DNA of 64,000 bases from Cladocopium goreaui (GCA_947184155.2 CAMXCT020000314.1:27986-91985), one strand, 5' to 3'. Positions 1-10,600 are shown, counted from the stretch's first letter. Numbers and translations are program-made. The notes: generated from the letters alone by a model not told the origin.

Positions 1-400
1 TCACCACAGTCTTGAGCCGCGCGACAATGGAAATTTAGTTTGCGATAACAGTGCAGTATTGACATGAAAAAGTTGAAGAACTCGGCTAGGTGGTTCTTGG
101 GTTAGCCATTGCTTGGAAAATGAAATGAACTGGAAACTGAAGGCAGGTACGTGGAGTTGATCAGGCTTCATATCCTTTAGTCAACTGCATGGAGCTTCGT
201 TGGCGACAGCCATGCAGCGACCCCGTCGCACCCTGCAAGTACTGAAAAGTCGTTTGTCGTTTCCACAACTTCGACAAAACAGGTACAGGTTTTACAATGT
301 TTTACATCTATTGAGATGGTTCACACACACGCACACACTCACAACATTGTGACACACAACTCTGTCACACACAGCATGGTCACGCACACACACACACACA
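1..400 (+). repeat. Dispersed 3'-end repeat, copy a (5' truncated by the window edge)
   Basis: This is one of four related repeats, with copies at 33130-33640, 60440-60960 and 62130-62640. Shared landmarks in order are CTTGGGTTAGCC (about 97-108), GCAGGTACGT (143-152), AGCTTCGTTGG (192-203), CCTGC (232-236), and a TTTTACATC...AGATGGTTCACACACA tail near 300-335. A foldable core lies at 90-236 and is listed separately. The tail runs into a CA-rich microsatellite, as in copy c. No coding capacity was seen. In copies b and d this sequence lies directly 3' of minus-strand retroelement genes, so copy a probably marks the end of another element or a solo copy. Confidence 0.75.
90..236. ncRNA. Candidate structured RNA, copy a (hairpin plus pseudoknot)
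   Basis: Plus-strand pairings are: leading hairpin GTGG 90-93 with CCAT 106-109 (one wobble); closing stem GCAGG 143-147 with CCTGC 232-236; small hairpin TGGAG 152-156 with CTTCA 166-170 (one wobble); stem CTGCATGG 185-192 with CCATGCAG 210-217; and loop GCGAC 203-207 with downstream GTCGC 225-229, which makes a pseudoknot. The invariant CTTCGTT sits just before the pseudoknot strand. The other three copies keep every helix with different bases. Function is unknown, and which strand is the active RNA is not settled. Confidence 0.6.
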
Positions 401-420
401 CGCGCACAACGTTGTTGCGT
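300..420. repeat. CA-rich microsatellite (cacaca with gtcacacaca variants)
   Basis: Low-complexity ACACACA runs broken by GTGACACACAAC-type units follow directly on the tail of repeat copy a. The same kind of expansion follows copy c at 60.93-61.14 kb, which suggests the array is part of that repeat subtype. Confidence 0.7.
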
Positions 421-1760
421 GGAAAGTGTGGCACTTGGTGACATTCACAGTGCATTTTCACACCTCCGCGATAGTTTTTGGAAGAAGTTGACATGTGGGG
501 CTTTCCGGTCCTTTACTTTTAGTGCGGTTGCCTATGTTGTTCGTGACATTTCGTGATGCTGCAGCTGTTTCCACCCACGAATTACCCCAAGACCTAGAGC
601 ATGCAGCCTGCTGAGGTTTGCCACAATTTGCAACAAAAGCAGCTTACCGTCACAAGTCTTGAACGTCAGCAAATGTCATGGCAATTACCCTTCAATTTGA
701 ATTCAGGCAGCTTCTGTTTTGATCAAATGTTTGATCCAAGGAATTTTAGAGAAATTCATGAAAATCTAGAGAAGAACGTCGCAGTTTGTAGGGCAGCTCT
801 GCCAGATGGTGCAGTGAGGAGCGCGGCCTCAAGGAGGGGAATTCGGACCAATTCGAATTGCTTAGGTGGCTTAGGTCCCTCAAGGTGGCATCCAATCGTG
901 TCAATATAAAGTTGCTCGGACACGAAGAGAATCAGATTGTTTGGTGACCTAGTGTGGGCTCTGAAGCATCGAGCTGGCAAAAAGATAGGTCAATTTAACT
1001 TCTTTACAAGTTCGAAGTTGGGGTAGGCTCTAAAACACGTGCGCGCACTGGACTGGTTTTGAAAGTTGAAGCTGGTTATAGGTTGGTCTTTTGGAATCGT
1101 GCGCAATTGATTCTGCAAGATTTTTTAACATTGAAGATTTGGCAAATCCTAGATTCTGTATACTTGGTAGATGATACGCTGCTCTTCCTAGAAGACCGAG
1201 TCGAAGCAACCATGCAGCCGAAGCAGGTATTTTATTTGTACGTGTATATTTGTGTGTGTATGAACAAATCTTTATTTTTTATTTATAATCACAGGAGTCT
1301 TTGACCGTATGGACAACACCGAGAAAGTATTATAGTTCCACCCAGAAGACCCAAACCTTTTTTCTAAGGGAAGACTTTTGAAATAGGTACACCCGTTGGA
1401 AAAAATGCTTATTAGAAATTTTGAAAGACAAGTTCTTTAAAGGGTTTGTCTTTAAAAAAAGGAGTTGGAACGTTTGTTTCAAGGGCGTGCCATGTTTTTG
1501 AAAAAAAACTTTTTTTGTTTGTATTTTTACCGCGCTGAAATGCACAGGTTGCAGCTATAACATTTTGGTTTGCACGGAGGGGCGCTTATATTCTTCAAAC
1601 CTTGTTTGCAAAAGTTTGCACATACAATATAATCTTAAAGCCGCCTGTTTGCAAGGATGTTCATTTATATATATTTTTTGGCACACTGCATGTTGGGACG
1701 TAACTCGCCGCGGCAGCTGCTGTCTCTGAATTCGTGAGACGCCAGCAAACAAAGTTCACC
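421..1760. other. No convincing gene; includes the likely 3' UTR and flank of the LINE
   Basis: Short open frames here (for example plus 601-909) have no recognisable domain, biased composition or splice context and are probably chance. The part next to 1761 should contain the 3' untranslated end of the minus-strand retrotransposon. An A/T homopolymer-rich stretch at about 1440-1530 is a possible end region. I could not define a poly-A tail or a target-site duplication. Confidence 0.5.
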
Positions 1761-4700
1761 CTATCCCTTAGCACAATCCGGACCTATGGTGGATGTGAAA
1801 TCTGTGCTCACCATGGCTAGGATTTTCTCCTTTACATCAGCTGGGATGTGGTGCTTGCTGCATGGCATCGGGGCAGATGCTAAAAAGGTGGCAAAACTGG
1901 CAGCCAAAGCGCTGCACAGTGCCGGCGGATACTCCTTGAGTACCGCAGTGCGGAAATGACCCTCTTGGTCAAGTCCAATTGATCGTCCGCGAGGAAGCTC
2001 TGCACTGATTGCGTTAGCTCGAAGATGGAGAGGCAGCGAGGGCAAGTTAAGTGCCAGAAGCGTCGTACTTTTGGCACTGTCAGCACCAAGGAGGCCCTGC
2101 GCAAAGGTCACCTTCTCGAAGCCCGGCAAGGTCAGCAGTAGCTGAATAAGAGGAAGCTTCCAAATACTCGGGCTACTCGGGTCTGAGGGTTCTGCAGGAT
2201 GCTCCATGATTCCGCTACCGTCGACCTCATCAAGTAGGATCATGCAGATGATGCTAAACGCAAGGAGCTTGTGGCCATCCATGATCTGGCGCTTCTCACG
2301 AAGAGAGAGTGACCAGAATCCCCAAAGATCCTCGGCAGATCGAATGGGCCGGGGCCCAGTCTTGCCCTGTCGTTGCATGGCCAGATCCACTTTGCCCCGC
2401 GCTGCAGACCATGTGCAGCAGGGTGGACCCCCAAGCATTCCAAGGACGTATCCACTGCGAATGGCATTCGTCCAGAATTGGTACGACTCCGGTCTGCCAA
2501 TGTCACCCCATTGTTTGTCAATCACCAGATCGAGTGACACCACAAAGAGCATCCCAATGCCGGCTCGCTCCGCAGTGGCGTCGAGGTACCACTGGAAATC
2601 CCCATAGCGCCTGCGACCTGAGTAGGCATGCACCACCACACGTTCTTGAAAATGGACGCGAGGAACCGCCTGCTCGACACAGCGTGGAGGATCATGAGTC
2701 TGTAGCTCTCTGCACCAATCTTCATAATGCGATAGCGTGAGATCTTGGTCCATCGATTCTGCGCAGAAATCAGCAGCAAGGAAACTCCACTGACGGAAGT
2801 CTGCCAGTCGATAGAGCAACTGTCTCCACTCCATGAGGTCGATGTGGGCCAAGTCTGCATCTTCGGTCGTAAGGGACTCTGCAATATGATGTAGCGTCCT
2901 TTTGGTCATCGTCCAGCTCACTGGGTGGGTCTGGATGCGCCCATAGAGTTCTTGGAAGAGATCTCGTTCTGGGTGATCTTGATGATCAAAACATGCCGAA
3001 ACCAGATCTCCATAAAGACTGCCACAAAAATTTTCATCAGCACGTGGTCGCTGACGCGTGTCTTTAGGTCCTTGCGCTTGCAAGGTGGGCACAAGTCCAT
3101 CATGTTCTCGATGGAGTCGCTCATTGGCAAGAGATCCCTTGCCTGGCGCAGGTGCCTCATGTTGGCGTTGTCCTTGAAGTAGATGTCGACATTGCGCAGT
3201 GCATCGCAGATGCTGTTGAAGTTTGGCAAAGGTGTGATACTCCCTCAAACAGGATGGACAAGTCGTTCCATCATAGAGCCGTCGGACTGGCGCCACAATG
3301 CCATGAGCTCGACAGAGATGAGCGCCTTCTCCTCCATGACTCTTGAATCGCTTGTTGCAGTTCATGCATCCAAAGATCTGATGGTCTTGCGCAGGAGCTT
3401 GTTGGTATAGCTGCGGTCGATATGCCAGTGGGCCCTTCTCTGTCAAGAATCCAAAAGCATCTCGGTGTAAACGTAGAAGGAGAAGACGATCTTCCGCATG
3501 CAAAATTTCAAGTCGCACTGCTCGTTGAAGAAGTCTCTTCCAATACGTGCGATGGTAGCGGAGCACATTCTCCCATGGGCCAAAATGATCCCGTGGTGCA
3601 GGGAGCTTCGTGGTAGAGCAAACGAGGTCCCAAAGCCACTGCAGATCGTCGCAGATCAAAGCCATCCACTGCGAGTCCGCTCTCAAGACAGCCCATGGTG
3701 TGACATGCTCACACTTGTAAAGAAGAGCAAGGTATCGAAGCCTGGCTACTCGTAGCACTGTAGTCGGTAGTGGAAGGCCAAGAATGACTGAAACTTCCTC
3801 GTCAGAAATAGGTTTGTCATGTGGAGCTTTCAGCAGTCTGCGATAGAGCCGCATGTAAGCACTGTGGAAATACAGCTTGTTGATCTTGTCCATGAGTGTC
3901 CAAGACTCTGTCCCATATGTGACCTTACTGGCCACCAGGGTCTGGAACAGCTCACTACGCTTCAGCAAAGGCAGATGCCCATTTTGGAAAAGAGTCTTCC
4001 GATGCTGTGTAAAGGTCTGGTGACCGTGAGCAACTTTCTTTCTCATCTCATGGCGCGTCTCTCCACTGTGATGAATGAGTCCACCTAGATGCTGATAGTG
4101 TCCGACAACCACAATCTCTTTGCTGCCTCCTTCAGTCAAAATGATCATCTTGCCTGCAGTGGACGGGCCAAAGTACTTGTTGCGTAGTGGTCTTGATCCT
4201 TTACCTCTAAAAGCAAATAAGATCTCACTTTTCCCTCGCTGAAGGTTTGGTGTGACCCCATGACGTTGACAAGCATCCAAAAGTATTCCACATGCAACAC
4301 CAGTCTTGGTCTCAATGGCATGGGCAGTGGATGCTGAAATTGTTATGCACAAGTCGTCCATCCATGTTGGCCCTAAAAAGGGCATAGGCCTTGTCGGTGT
4401 CCTGGCACTTGGAAAAAGGCCATTGGTCTCGGCATCCTCGAAATGTTCAATCAGGTCGGCTTGTTCCATTTGAGTCTCGACCGATTTGAGGATGCGAGAG
4501 AACATGTACCCAAACACCACATCGGCGAACGGGTCACCGGGTCTGGTACCAACTGCAGTCCGCACGTAGTCAGTCTGACCAGCAACCCAAAAGTGCGTAT
4601 CAGTGTGCAAGGCCCGAAGTGCAACTTGAAGATGTTGGGGTAGACCCGCAAGTTCCGTGGCAGATGGGCTCTGCAAAAGTTCATGGAGATCATGGAGAAC

Positions 4701-5360
4701 TTGATCATCGAGGTTCAAGCGAGCAGCAATCTGGCCCAAAACCGCATCTGAGAGTAGGCCACCTACCGCAAGAGGGCGAATGACGCGGTAGAATGCTTCC
4801 TGCAAATCGAGAAAAATGACTCCTGATGATTCTCGTTGCTGTTTGGCACGTCTAAGCGACGCTCTGACATGATGGACACCTAGTCCAACAGGCACTTGCT
4901 TGCGGCCCCCAATCTGGCTTCTCTGAAGGAAGCGTTCATACAAGCTGGATTGTTGCTCTCGAATCACCCGATGGAGAGTCTTCCCCACATGGGAGCTGAT
5001 CAACAATGAGCGGTATGAGCTACATTCTTGTTGTGCACCTTTGCGCTTCCACGCTGACACGAGAAGACCTCCTTTATGGAGTAGTGCTTCTTGGCCGTGC
5101 GCAAGGAGCTTCAGCATCTGTGTGTATGTGAGTCTCGCCATGGTCATAGGCTGGCAGTGACATAACTCTGGCGGAATGTCATCAGCTCCAATAGCCTTGC
5201 CTGGTCGAACTCGTCGAAAGGCTCGCTCCAGATCAACAAGAGTTGGAATGTCCTCTGGTTGAAGGCAAAGTCCAGCTGGAATGAACTCCTGGAGATTCTG
5301 CTTCCACAGATTTCTCAGTCGCCTTGCATCCATTCTGGTCCCCCCCTTCCATGGCTCCAA
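1761..5360 (-). CDS. LINE reverse transcriptase + C2H2 fingers + cytosine-methyltransferase-like C-terminus
   Basis: About 1190 residues ending in TAG (1763-1761). RT landmarks: PGKAIGADDIP (53-63), SAWKRKG...YRSLLISS (102-123), motif A VIFLDLQEAF (Asp185), motif B GTRPGDPFAD (271-280), motif C WMDD (333-336). A thumb-like region follows, then CxxC...H...H fingers at about 665-686 and a second CxxC...H...C finger at about 701-724. The C-terminal domain (about 905-1180) has VHAYSGRRRYGDFQ (motif I-like), SLDLVID (motif II-like), LGGPPCCTWSAAR (like the PC motif IV of C5-methyltransferases, Cys981) and IMEHPAEP (in place of ENV). RT function is firm. Methyltransferase activity is an inference, since the target-recognition and QxRxR parts were not identified. 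The sequence N-terminal to the first ATG (5333) overlaps the endonuclease frame. Confidence 0.9.
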   Translation of the reverse strand: MEPWKGGTRMDARRLRNLWKQNLQEFIPAGLCLQPEDIPTLVDLERAFRRVRPGKAIGADDIPPELCHCQPMTMARLTYTQMLKLLAHGQEALLHKGGLLVSAWKRKGAQQECSSYRSLLISSHVGKTLHRVIREQQSSLYERFLQRSQIGGRKQVPVGLGVHHVRASLRRAKQQRESSGVIFLDLQEAFYRVIRPLAVGGLLSDAVLGQIAARLNLDDQVLHDLHELLQSPSATELAGLPQHLQVALRALHTDTHFWVAGQTDYVRTAVGTRPGDPFADVVFGYMFSRILKSVETQMEQADLIEHFEDAETNGLFPSARTPTRPMPFLGPTWMDDLCITISASTAHAIETKTGVACGILLDACQRHGVTPNLQRGKSEILFAFRGKGSRPLRNKYFGPSTAGKMIILTEGGSKEIVVVGHYQHLGGLIHHSGETRHEMRKKVAHGHQTFTQHRKTLFQNGHLPLLKRSELFQTLVASKVTYGTESWTLMDKINKLYFHSAYMRLYRRLLKAPHDKPISDEEVSVILGLPLPTTVLRVARLRYLALLYKCEHVTPWAVLRADSQWMALICDDLQWLWDLVCSTTKLPAPRDHFGPWENVLRYHRTYWKRLLQRAVRLEILHAEDRLLLLRLHRDAFGFLTEKGPLAYRPQLYQQAPAQDHQIFGCMNCNKRFKSHGGEGAHLCRAHGIVAPVRRLYDGTTCPSCLREYHTFAKLQQHLRCTAQCRHLLQGQRQHEAPAPGKGSLANERLHREHDGLVPTLQAQGPKDTRQRPRADENFCGSLYGDLVSACFDHQDHPERDLFQELYGRIQTHPVSWTMTKRTLHHIAESLTTEDADLAHIDLMEWRQLLYRLADFRQWSFLAADFCAESMDQDLTLSHYEDWCRELQTHDPPRCVEQAVPRVHFQERVVVHAYSGRRRYGDFQWYLDATAERAGIGMLFVVSLDLVIDKQWGDIGRPESYQFWTNAIRSGYVLGMLGGPPCCTWSAARGKVDLAMQRQGKTGPRPIRSAEDLWGFWSLSLREKRQIMDGHKLLAFSIICMILLDEVDGSGIMEHPAEPSDPSSPSIWKLPLIQLLLTLPGFEKVTFAQGLLGADSAKSTTLLALNLPSLPLHLRANAISAELPRGRSIGLDQEGHFRTAVLKEYPPALCSALAASFATFLASAPMPCSKHHIPADVKEKILAMVSTDFTSTIGPDCAKG

Positions 5361-6807
5361 AGAAGTTGGCCCATCGGTCAGTCAGGTCCTGTGGAGTGCG
5401 ACAGGGACGTCCATCTTCATCATTGACCATTGGAAGTGGCATCTCTCTGCGATGTTTCATATTTGTGGGTCCAACCAAAGGCTTGAGAGCTTGCAGGATA
5501 GCACTTGCAGGGCACTCAGGAGGTAGTGTCAAAACTGCATCTTGAAGGGCTTGTCCTCGCGCTTTGCGCAGCTCCCGTCGAAGAGCAGAATTGGAACGCT
5601 GAAATTGAACTCCATGTTTGAGAAGTGCACATTGTAAAGATGTGGCAAAGGTCTCTCCAGGAACATCTATCTCCGGGTGTCTCCAACAGGCAAAAGCTCT
5701 CACGAGCGATTCTCTGGCCTGCATACAACGGAGTTGACGAAGTCGGCGACCAGCTTGCAGTTTCTGCGCACGGAGTGCCCACATCTCCTCTGTGATGAAA
5801 GGCTTTTTGGGGCCAGTTTTGCGCTGAGGACAGTGACTTTGTAGTGTCTGGACAAGATGTTGATTGCAATGTTCAACCTGTGTTGCAATGTCCGTGGCCC
5901 ATTCTAAAGGCACATAGTCGCGGAGCTGCTTACCAAGCTTTCTGTGGGGTATAGCAGTGCGATCATAGCCTCTGGCGCTGTGTCCATTCGATGGGCTGTG
6001 TGAAGAAAATTGATACCATTGCACTTCCAGTCCAACAGCTGTGTGATCCCCAATGTTGCCCAGGTCCAGCTCCGGTATCGTTCTGGAGGTGGTACACGAA
6101 GGAAACCATGAGATGGGGATAGCCACATAATCAATGCGATGTCCCTGTTGTGTTGCCGGGCATAGCCATGTTTGTTGTTCCCCTTGGTGTCGATCGCTGG
6201 TGGCTGGGAGACAGAGGCAATGTGTTTCAAGGAGGTCTCGCAGGAAACCGGTGCCGCTGGTGCTCTTGTCATCCTGCTGGAAAACGTGTCGAGCATCTTG
6301 TTCACCAGAGGCCGCATTTGCATCAATGAGAAGGACTAGATCTTTGTCTTGCACCGCTTCCTGAATGCTGATCATTGCATCATTCCACCAGTCAGCACGC
6401 TCTGATTGTGAGATACCACTTTGCGGAGCATAGATAACAGCCACCATAAAGTCCAAGTGCTGATTGTGAACGCGAGCGAGCAAAGATCTTGGGTTGGCTG
6501 AGGTGACAACAATGTCTTTCTTTGTGAAATAAGGAGGTCGACCATTTTGCCATCCATATGGTTGGTCAAGGTTCACCCAGAGCTCCACTCCTTGGTGTCC
6601 TTGATGATCTCCACTGGCCAGTCTAAGAACCGATGCTGCGGTCGTAGAACAGGTCGTGGTGCGAGTCTCCTGCAAACCAAGAAAGTGGAGTCGAAGATGT
6701 TTGAATTGCTCTCGCACATAGTGCAACTTGCCAGGTGTGCCATCATCGCCCTTGTAAAAGGTGCGAACATTTGCTGTTGCAAAACTCAAGGCCACATCTG
6801 TGCGCAC
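5233..6807 (-). CDS. LINE APE-type endonuclease (exonuclease/endonuclease/phosphatase fold) and RT N-terminus
   Basis: The frame is open from a TAG at about 6857; there is no early ATG, so the product is probably fused to the upstream RNase H. Counting from the GTG at 6807, the family residues are ANVR (Asn13), LQET (Glu47), IYAP (Tyr126), IDANA (Asp162, Asn164), HRIDYV (Asp226) and GDHTAV (Asp254, His255). The nuclease nicks target DNA to prime reverse transcription. After about residue 300 a basic, helical linker leads to RWANFFGAMEGG, where the frame breaks at a run of seven Gs (5346-5340). The RT frame continues one base on. All catalytic residues are present, so decay is recent or the break is only apparent. 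Confidence 0.88.
   Translation of the reverse strand: MRTDVALSFATANVRTFYKGDDGTPGKLHYVREQFKHLRLHFLGLQETRTTTCSTTAASVLRLASGDHQGHQGVELWVNLDQPYGWQNGRPPYFTKKDIVVTSANPRSLLARVHNQHLDFMVAVIYAPQSGISQSERADWWNDAMISIQEAVQDKDLVLLIDANAASGEQDARHVFQQDDKSTSGTGFLRDLLETHCLCLPATSDRHQGEQQTWLCPATQQGHRIDYVAIPISWFPSCTTSRTIPELDLGNIGDHTAVGLEVQWYQFSSHSPSNGHSARGYDRTAIPHRKLGKQLRDYVPLEWATDIATQVEHCNQHLVQTLQSHCPQRKTGPKKPFITEEMWALRAQKLQAGRRLRQLRCMQARESLVRAFACWRHPEIDVPGETFATSLQCALLKHGVQFQRSNSALRRELRKARGQALQDAVLTLPPECPASAILQALKPLVGPTNMKHRREMPLPMVNDEDGRPCRTPQDLTDRWANFFGAMEGGDQNGCKATEKSVEAESPGVHSSWTLPSTRGHSNSC
5340..5346 (-). other. G7 run at the endonuclease/RT frame junction
   Basis: The minus strand reads GAAGGGGGGGACC. The endonuclease frame reads GAA GGG GGG GAC, and the RT frame reads AAG GGG GGG ACC. 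One G too many (mutation or assembly error) or a +1 frameshift would explain the break. Protein similarity on both sides is seamless at this point. Confidence 0.7.
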
Positions 6808-6814
6808 TGTGCGT

Positions 6815-7690
6815 TCATCTGTAGTGTGGGCGATTTGTAAGCTTTGGCGGTGGGATTGCTAGTCCTCCTGCACAAGATCTAGGCAAGTCTCCATCCTGTG
6901 CCAATATCATCCAGAGTACGCGCAAAATGCGTCCAAAAGTGGGCATGTTGATCTGCTGTCGTGGGAGGTACTGACTGTCTCGTCCTTCAAGCTTGGCAAA
7001 ATGATCTACCAGTTCATTGTATGGCTCTCCTGCATGACTGCGTGTATGGGAGACTCGCAAATGGTCCTCTGGCAAGATGGCTTCTAGCGCCTGAAAGGCA
7101 GCCCGAAGATGACAGAACGGAGTACTCGGTGAACTCGTACCAAGAGTCCCAGAAGCTTGACCACCAACCAAGAGGGAGTCAGTCACAAAAGTTGTCGGGA
7201 GCCGATGGTTCTGCGCAAGCCGCCAAATAGCGCTCCACAACAACGCTTCTGTTTCTGCTGCATCGGAGCCGATGTGGTCTGTACCGACATGGTGGGGACG
7301 GTCTGGCTCATAGAGGATCTGTTGACAAGTCAGGCCGATGAACTCCAGGTTTCGCTCTGAGGTGGCATCTTGGTCCGCGTACTGCTCCGCAAAGACAGCA
7401 AAACACCAGGAGTCACTCGCTTCATGCAGGTCAGTCCATAGAGGCGAACAATGTCTTTTTTTGCTCTGTGAGGATCCATCGGCATAGATGACCAGTCTGT
7501 CATGTCGAGGAAGTGGCCGGCATTGCGCAATGGCCTCTTGTATGAAGTCCGGTACTTCATATGGTGTGATGTCTGTGATCAACTGCAGAGGCGGCGCATT
7601 GAAAAATGCTTGAAGCTCTTGACAGTCAATTTCAATGACATGATCAGTTCGTGGTCGATCAAAACCTTTGTCAATGAATGGCTTGGTCAT
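6815..7690 (-). CDS. LINE RNase H domain
   Basis: From ATG 7690 to TGA 6817-6815, about 291 residues. RNase HI signatures are in order: IYADGSS (first Asp), AAETEALLWSAIW (Glu), TFVTDSLLV (second Asp), and SHAGEPYNELVDHFAK (His and last Asp, like the H-x4-N-x3-D of retroelement RNases H). The enzyme would remove the RNA strand of the RNA/cDNA hybrid during insertion. It lies upstream of the endonuclease, whereas in I, R1 or L1Tc-like elements it follows the RT. Its frame ends within the start of the endonuclease frame, so a fusion protein through a +1 shift at about 6818-6857 is possible. Confidence 0.85.
   Translation of the reverse strand: MTKPFIDKGFDRPRTDHVIEIDCQELQAFFNAPPLQLITDITPYEVPDFIQEAIAQCRPLPRHDRLVIYADGSSQSKKRHCSPLWTDLHEASDSWCFAVFAEQYADQDATSERNLEFIGLTCQQILYEPDRPHHVGTDHIGSDAAETEALLWSAIWRLAQNHRLPTTFVTDSLLVGGQASGTLGTSSPSTPFCHLRAAFQALEAILPEDHLRVSHTRSHAGEPYNELVDHFAKLEGRDSQYLPRQQINMPTFGRILRVLWMILAQDGDLPRSCAGGLAIPPPKLTNRPHYR
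7687..7690 (-). promoter_or_regulatory. ORF2/RNase H stop-start overlap ATGA
   Basis: The ORF2 stop TGA overlaps an ATG in the RNase H frame (7690-7688). This is the second tight stop/start junction in the element and suggests coupled translation. The RNase H frame is also open further upstream to 7777, so ribosomal frameshifting is an alternative. Confidence 0.5.
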
Positions 7691-10600
7691 ATTGACTTGG
7701 ACTGGCTGCGGTGAAGGCCAAGGGGTAGGCAACCTTGGCGGTCGGCAATCATCTTCATGCTTTGCTCCACGTTGCAAAAGTGCAAGATCGTGACATAGGC
7801 ATTGACTTGCTCTCTCTGCGTAATCACAGCTTTGCGGAAGCCCTTCCGATGTAGGATCTTCATATGAGTGATGTCATCATCCGCAGGAGTTCCACGTTGT
7901 ACATGAATGCCATTTTTGGCTGTCGTATCCTGGTTGCAGTAGATGTGCATCATTTCATGATGGAAGATGCATGGATGAAAATAGACGGCATCGTGTTGGC
8001 CACATGAGAATGCTTCACCTTCATATCCCATACTGCGAAACTCTTGTCGAACTTGTTCAGGTGTACCTGGGGCCTCAACCTCCACAAAGTGCGGAATTTG
8101 GGTGGAAGATCCATATGTCGGCGGCCAGTGGACATAGATAATACCTGTGGCAGAGAAAGGTGGCTCCAGATCCTCTTCCAAAATGGACGGTGTGGAGGGT
8201 AGTGTGTCCGATCGTGGCCCATGGGTGTGAGCCACCTGCCCATGTGTTTGGCGCTCACGATGGATAGACTGCATCCTTGTTTGCAAGAGATTGGTACCAT
8301 CTCGCATGTCCTGGTAGGTAGGTCGCCTGTGCATTTGAATCACAAGTCCTTGGCCATTGCGGGCAGGAAAGACCGTGCCTGGTTGAATGAGATACCGATC
8401 ATACCACGTCTGGCATGTCATCGCTGCACCTGTCGCAAGGCATCGTCCAGCAAGTCCCAGTGCCATCAGCAAGTTCTGAACATACATATGTTCATGAGTG
8501 GTGATTGCAAGCTGCATTGTGATAGCACGCCTTGCATGACTAAGACCAACCACTGTAGTCAAAATGGTGACAAAGACTTCATGTGGCCGTTGGATCAGGA
8601 GGACGTGTGCAGCTGTCTCTCTGTTTGTGTTGAGAGGAGTGGGAGTCACAACCTGAATGATTGCTGGCGCTGCTGGATTCAAAAGATCCTGCCACGTCTG
8701 CCGGATTTGGGCTTCCCACTGCGTATAGTCCTCGTAAAGACGGACTGTTCGTGGCCGAGTGCATGTCCAAAAATTTTGGTCGTGTTGATCGACGAACCAT
8801 GTTTGGATCCTAGTTGAGGCCGTTTCGCCCTCCCAACTAAAGGCGGTCCTGATCCAGTGTTGGTGGAGTTCTTGAATCTCTTCTGACATTGTGTTCAGGT
8901 TTGGCATCATCGGGTTGAATACTGGAGCTCCCGGATTGAAGACGAAGCGGGCACATCGTCGAGCATTGGACGACGTAGCCAGTCCTTCCTCAGGAACTGT
9001 CTGACGTCGCCATCTCGTGTTGGGCCTTTGCATGAGCTCCATGTGATCATTCTCCTCCGTTGGCAGGATAAGAGGCCGTATGTGAATGACAAGACTCGCA
9101 GCTCTTGGAATTTCAACCCAATCAGCAAGGCCAAAGGGTAATGCTCCAAGTCGAACTGCACAAAGTCGAGCTTGACAATAAATGAACATTTCGGCCAAAT
9201 GCAGTACATTGCGCTCCGTCATGATGTTGGGTAGGGAATATGCTCCATGTCGGGTGGTGTCACCATGACGATCACGAACATGGATAGTGATGAGTCCAAC
9301 TTCATGTTGTGGTCGTGTGGATTGTTCCAAAATCAAGTGGGCAAGGACACATTCCGTCATAGCACATGGTGGAGGCGGTTGAACAAGATGGATGACCGTG
9401 GCAATACTAGGATCAATGACATCATGCCAGAGGTCCAAAATGTCACTTCGCCATGTGGTAGGATCATTTCCAAGTCGAAGAGGTCGTGCTTCTCGACAAA
9501 TGCTTTGACGTTGATGATGGATGTACCATGTGTCAATGTAAGCGATTGCACCTTCATCACTGCACTCAATGAGAGAATCTCGATCAAACCAGGTTCCCAA
9601 ACGCTGAAAATCCCCTTGATGGAAATCCTGGGTCGGTACAGGTTGTCTCTGTTCTTGATGTGCAGCTCGTCCTGGTAAGTCGAGCCGGCGTCCAGTAGTG
9701 ACATGATCAGGTGCAATCCTACACTTGTGAGGCTCAAGATCACGCAGGGTTTTGGAGCAAGTATGCTCAAATTGTCGCATGGCCTTCTGAAAGAGATAAG
9801 CATCATCGACGTCCTCTGTGATCGTAGCTTCTTCTGCCTCTTCACTGAATCTCAGATCAATGTCAGACAGACAAGTGTCCTGTCCATCAAGATCACCCAC
9901 ATAGAGTCTGATGTAGTCTCCATCTGCAATTTCCAGGCGTGTGATGGAGTGCTCCTCAACAAGAACATTGTTTTTCCATACATGGCATGGTGAGCCTTGT
10001 GAATCACATAGGTCGCCAAGGCCAAGTTCGGTCAAAAGTCTTGTCCTCGTGAGGACATGTGGAATCCAAGTTGGAAATCTACGGAATGGTGATGTCTGAA
10101 CATTCTGTGCAACATGTAGTTCACGATCAACCAAAACCAAACGCACATAGGGTGTAGGGCGAAACTCTGTCAACTTTTGCAGTATCATGCAGTGCAAGTT
10201 CACTGGGTCATAATCAGGCGGTCGATGGGGCACTGCAACCACTCGGAGAATGTCCCTTCTCGCAATGTCTAATGCCGCTGCAATTTGACTGAAAAGAGCA
10301 TCAGAATCACCCCATGGCAATTGTGCGGAGGTTGACAGACCATCCATGGTGAAGATGACTGTCTGTCTCCATCTCAAGCCATTGTCAGGAGACGAAATCG
10401 TCTCAGGTGATGTAGAGGACGATGAGATTTCAATGGGTCGATGTCTGGATGATCTGGCCGGTCTTGGTCTTTTTCCCATAAAAGAAATGGCATCTTCGGG
10501 TTCATGTGGTCCATCCACGGGCAAAGGGTGATCATCTTCAGGTGAGCCTACTTGACTGTCCGGTGGGTCCCAGCTATGTCCCGATTGTTGTCGTCGATTT

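Noticed and set aside
97..106. GGGTTAG in the hairpin loop as a telomere-template signal
   Set aside because: Copy c has GGCTTAG at this place, so it is not conserved as a telomeric repeat.
2309..2740. Plus-strand frames inside the LINE
   Set aside because: Shadows of the RT/methyltransferase-like frame, with no domain of their own.
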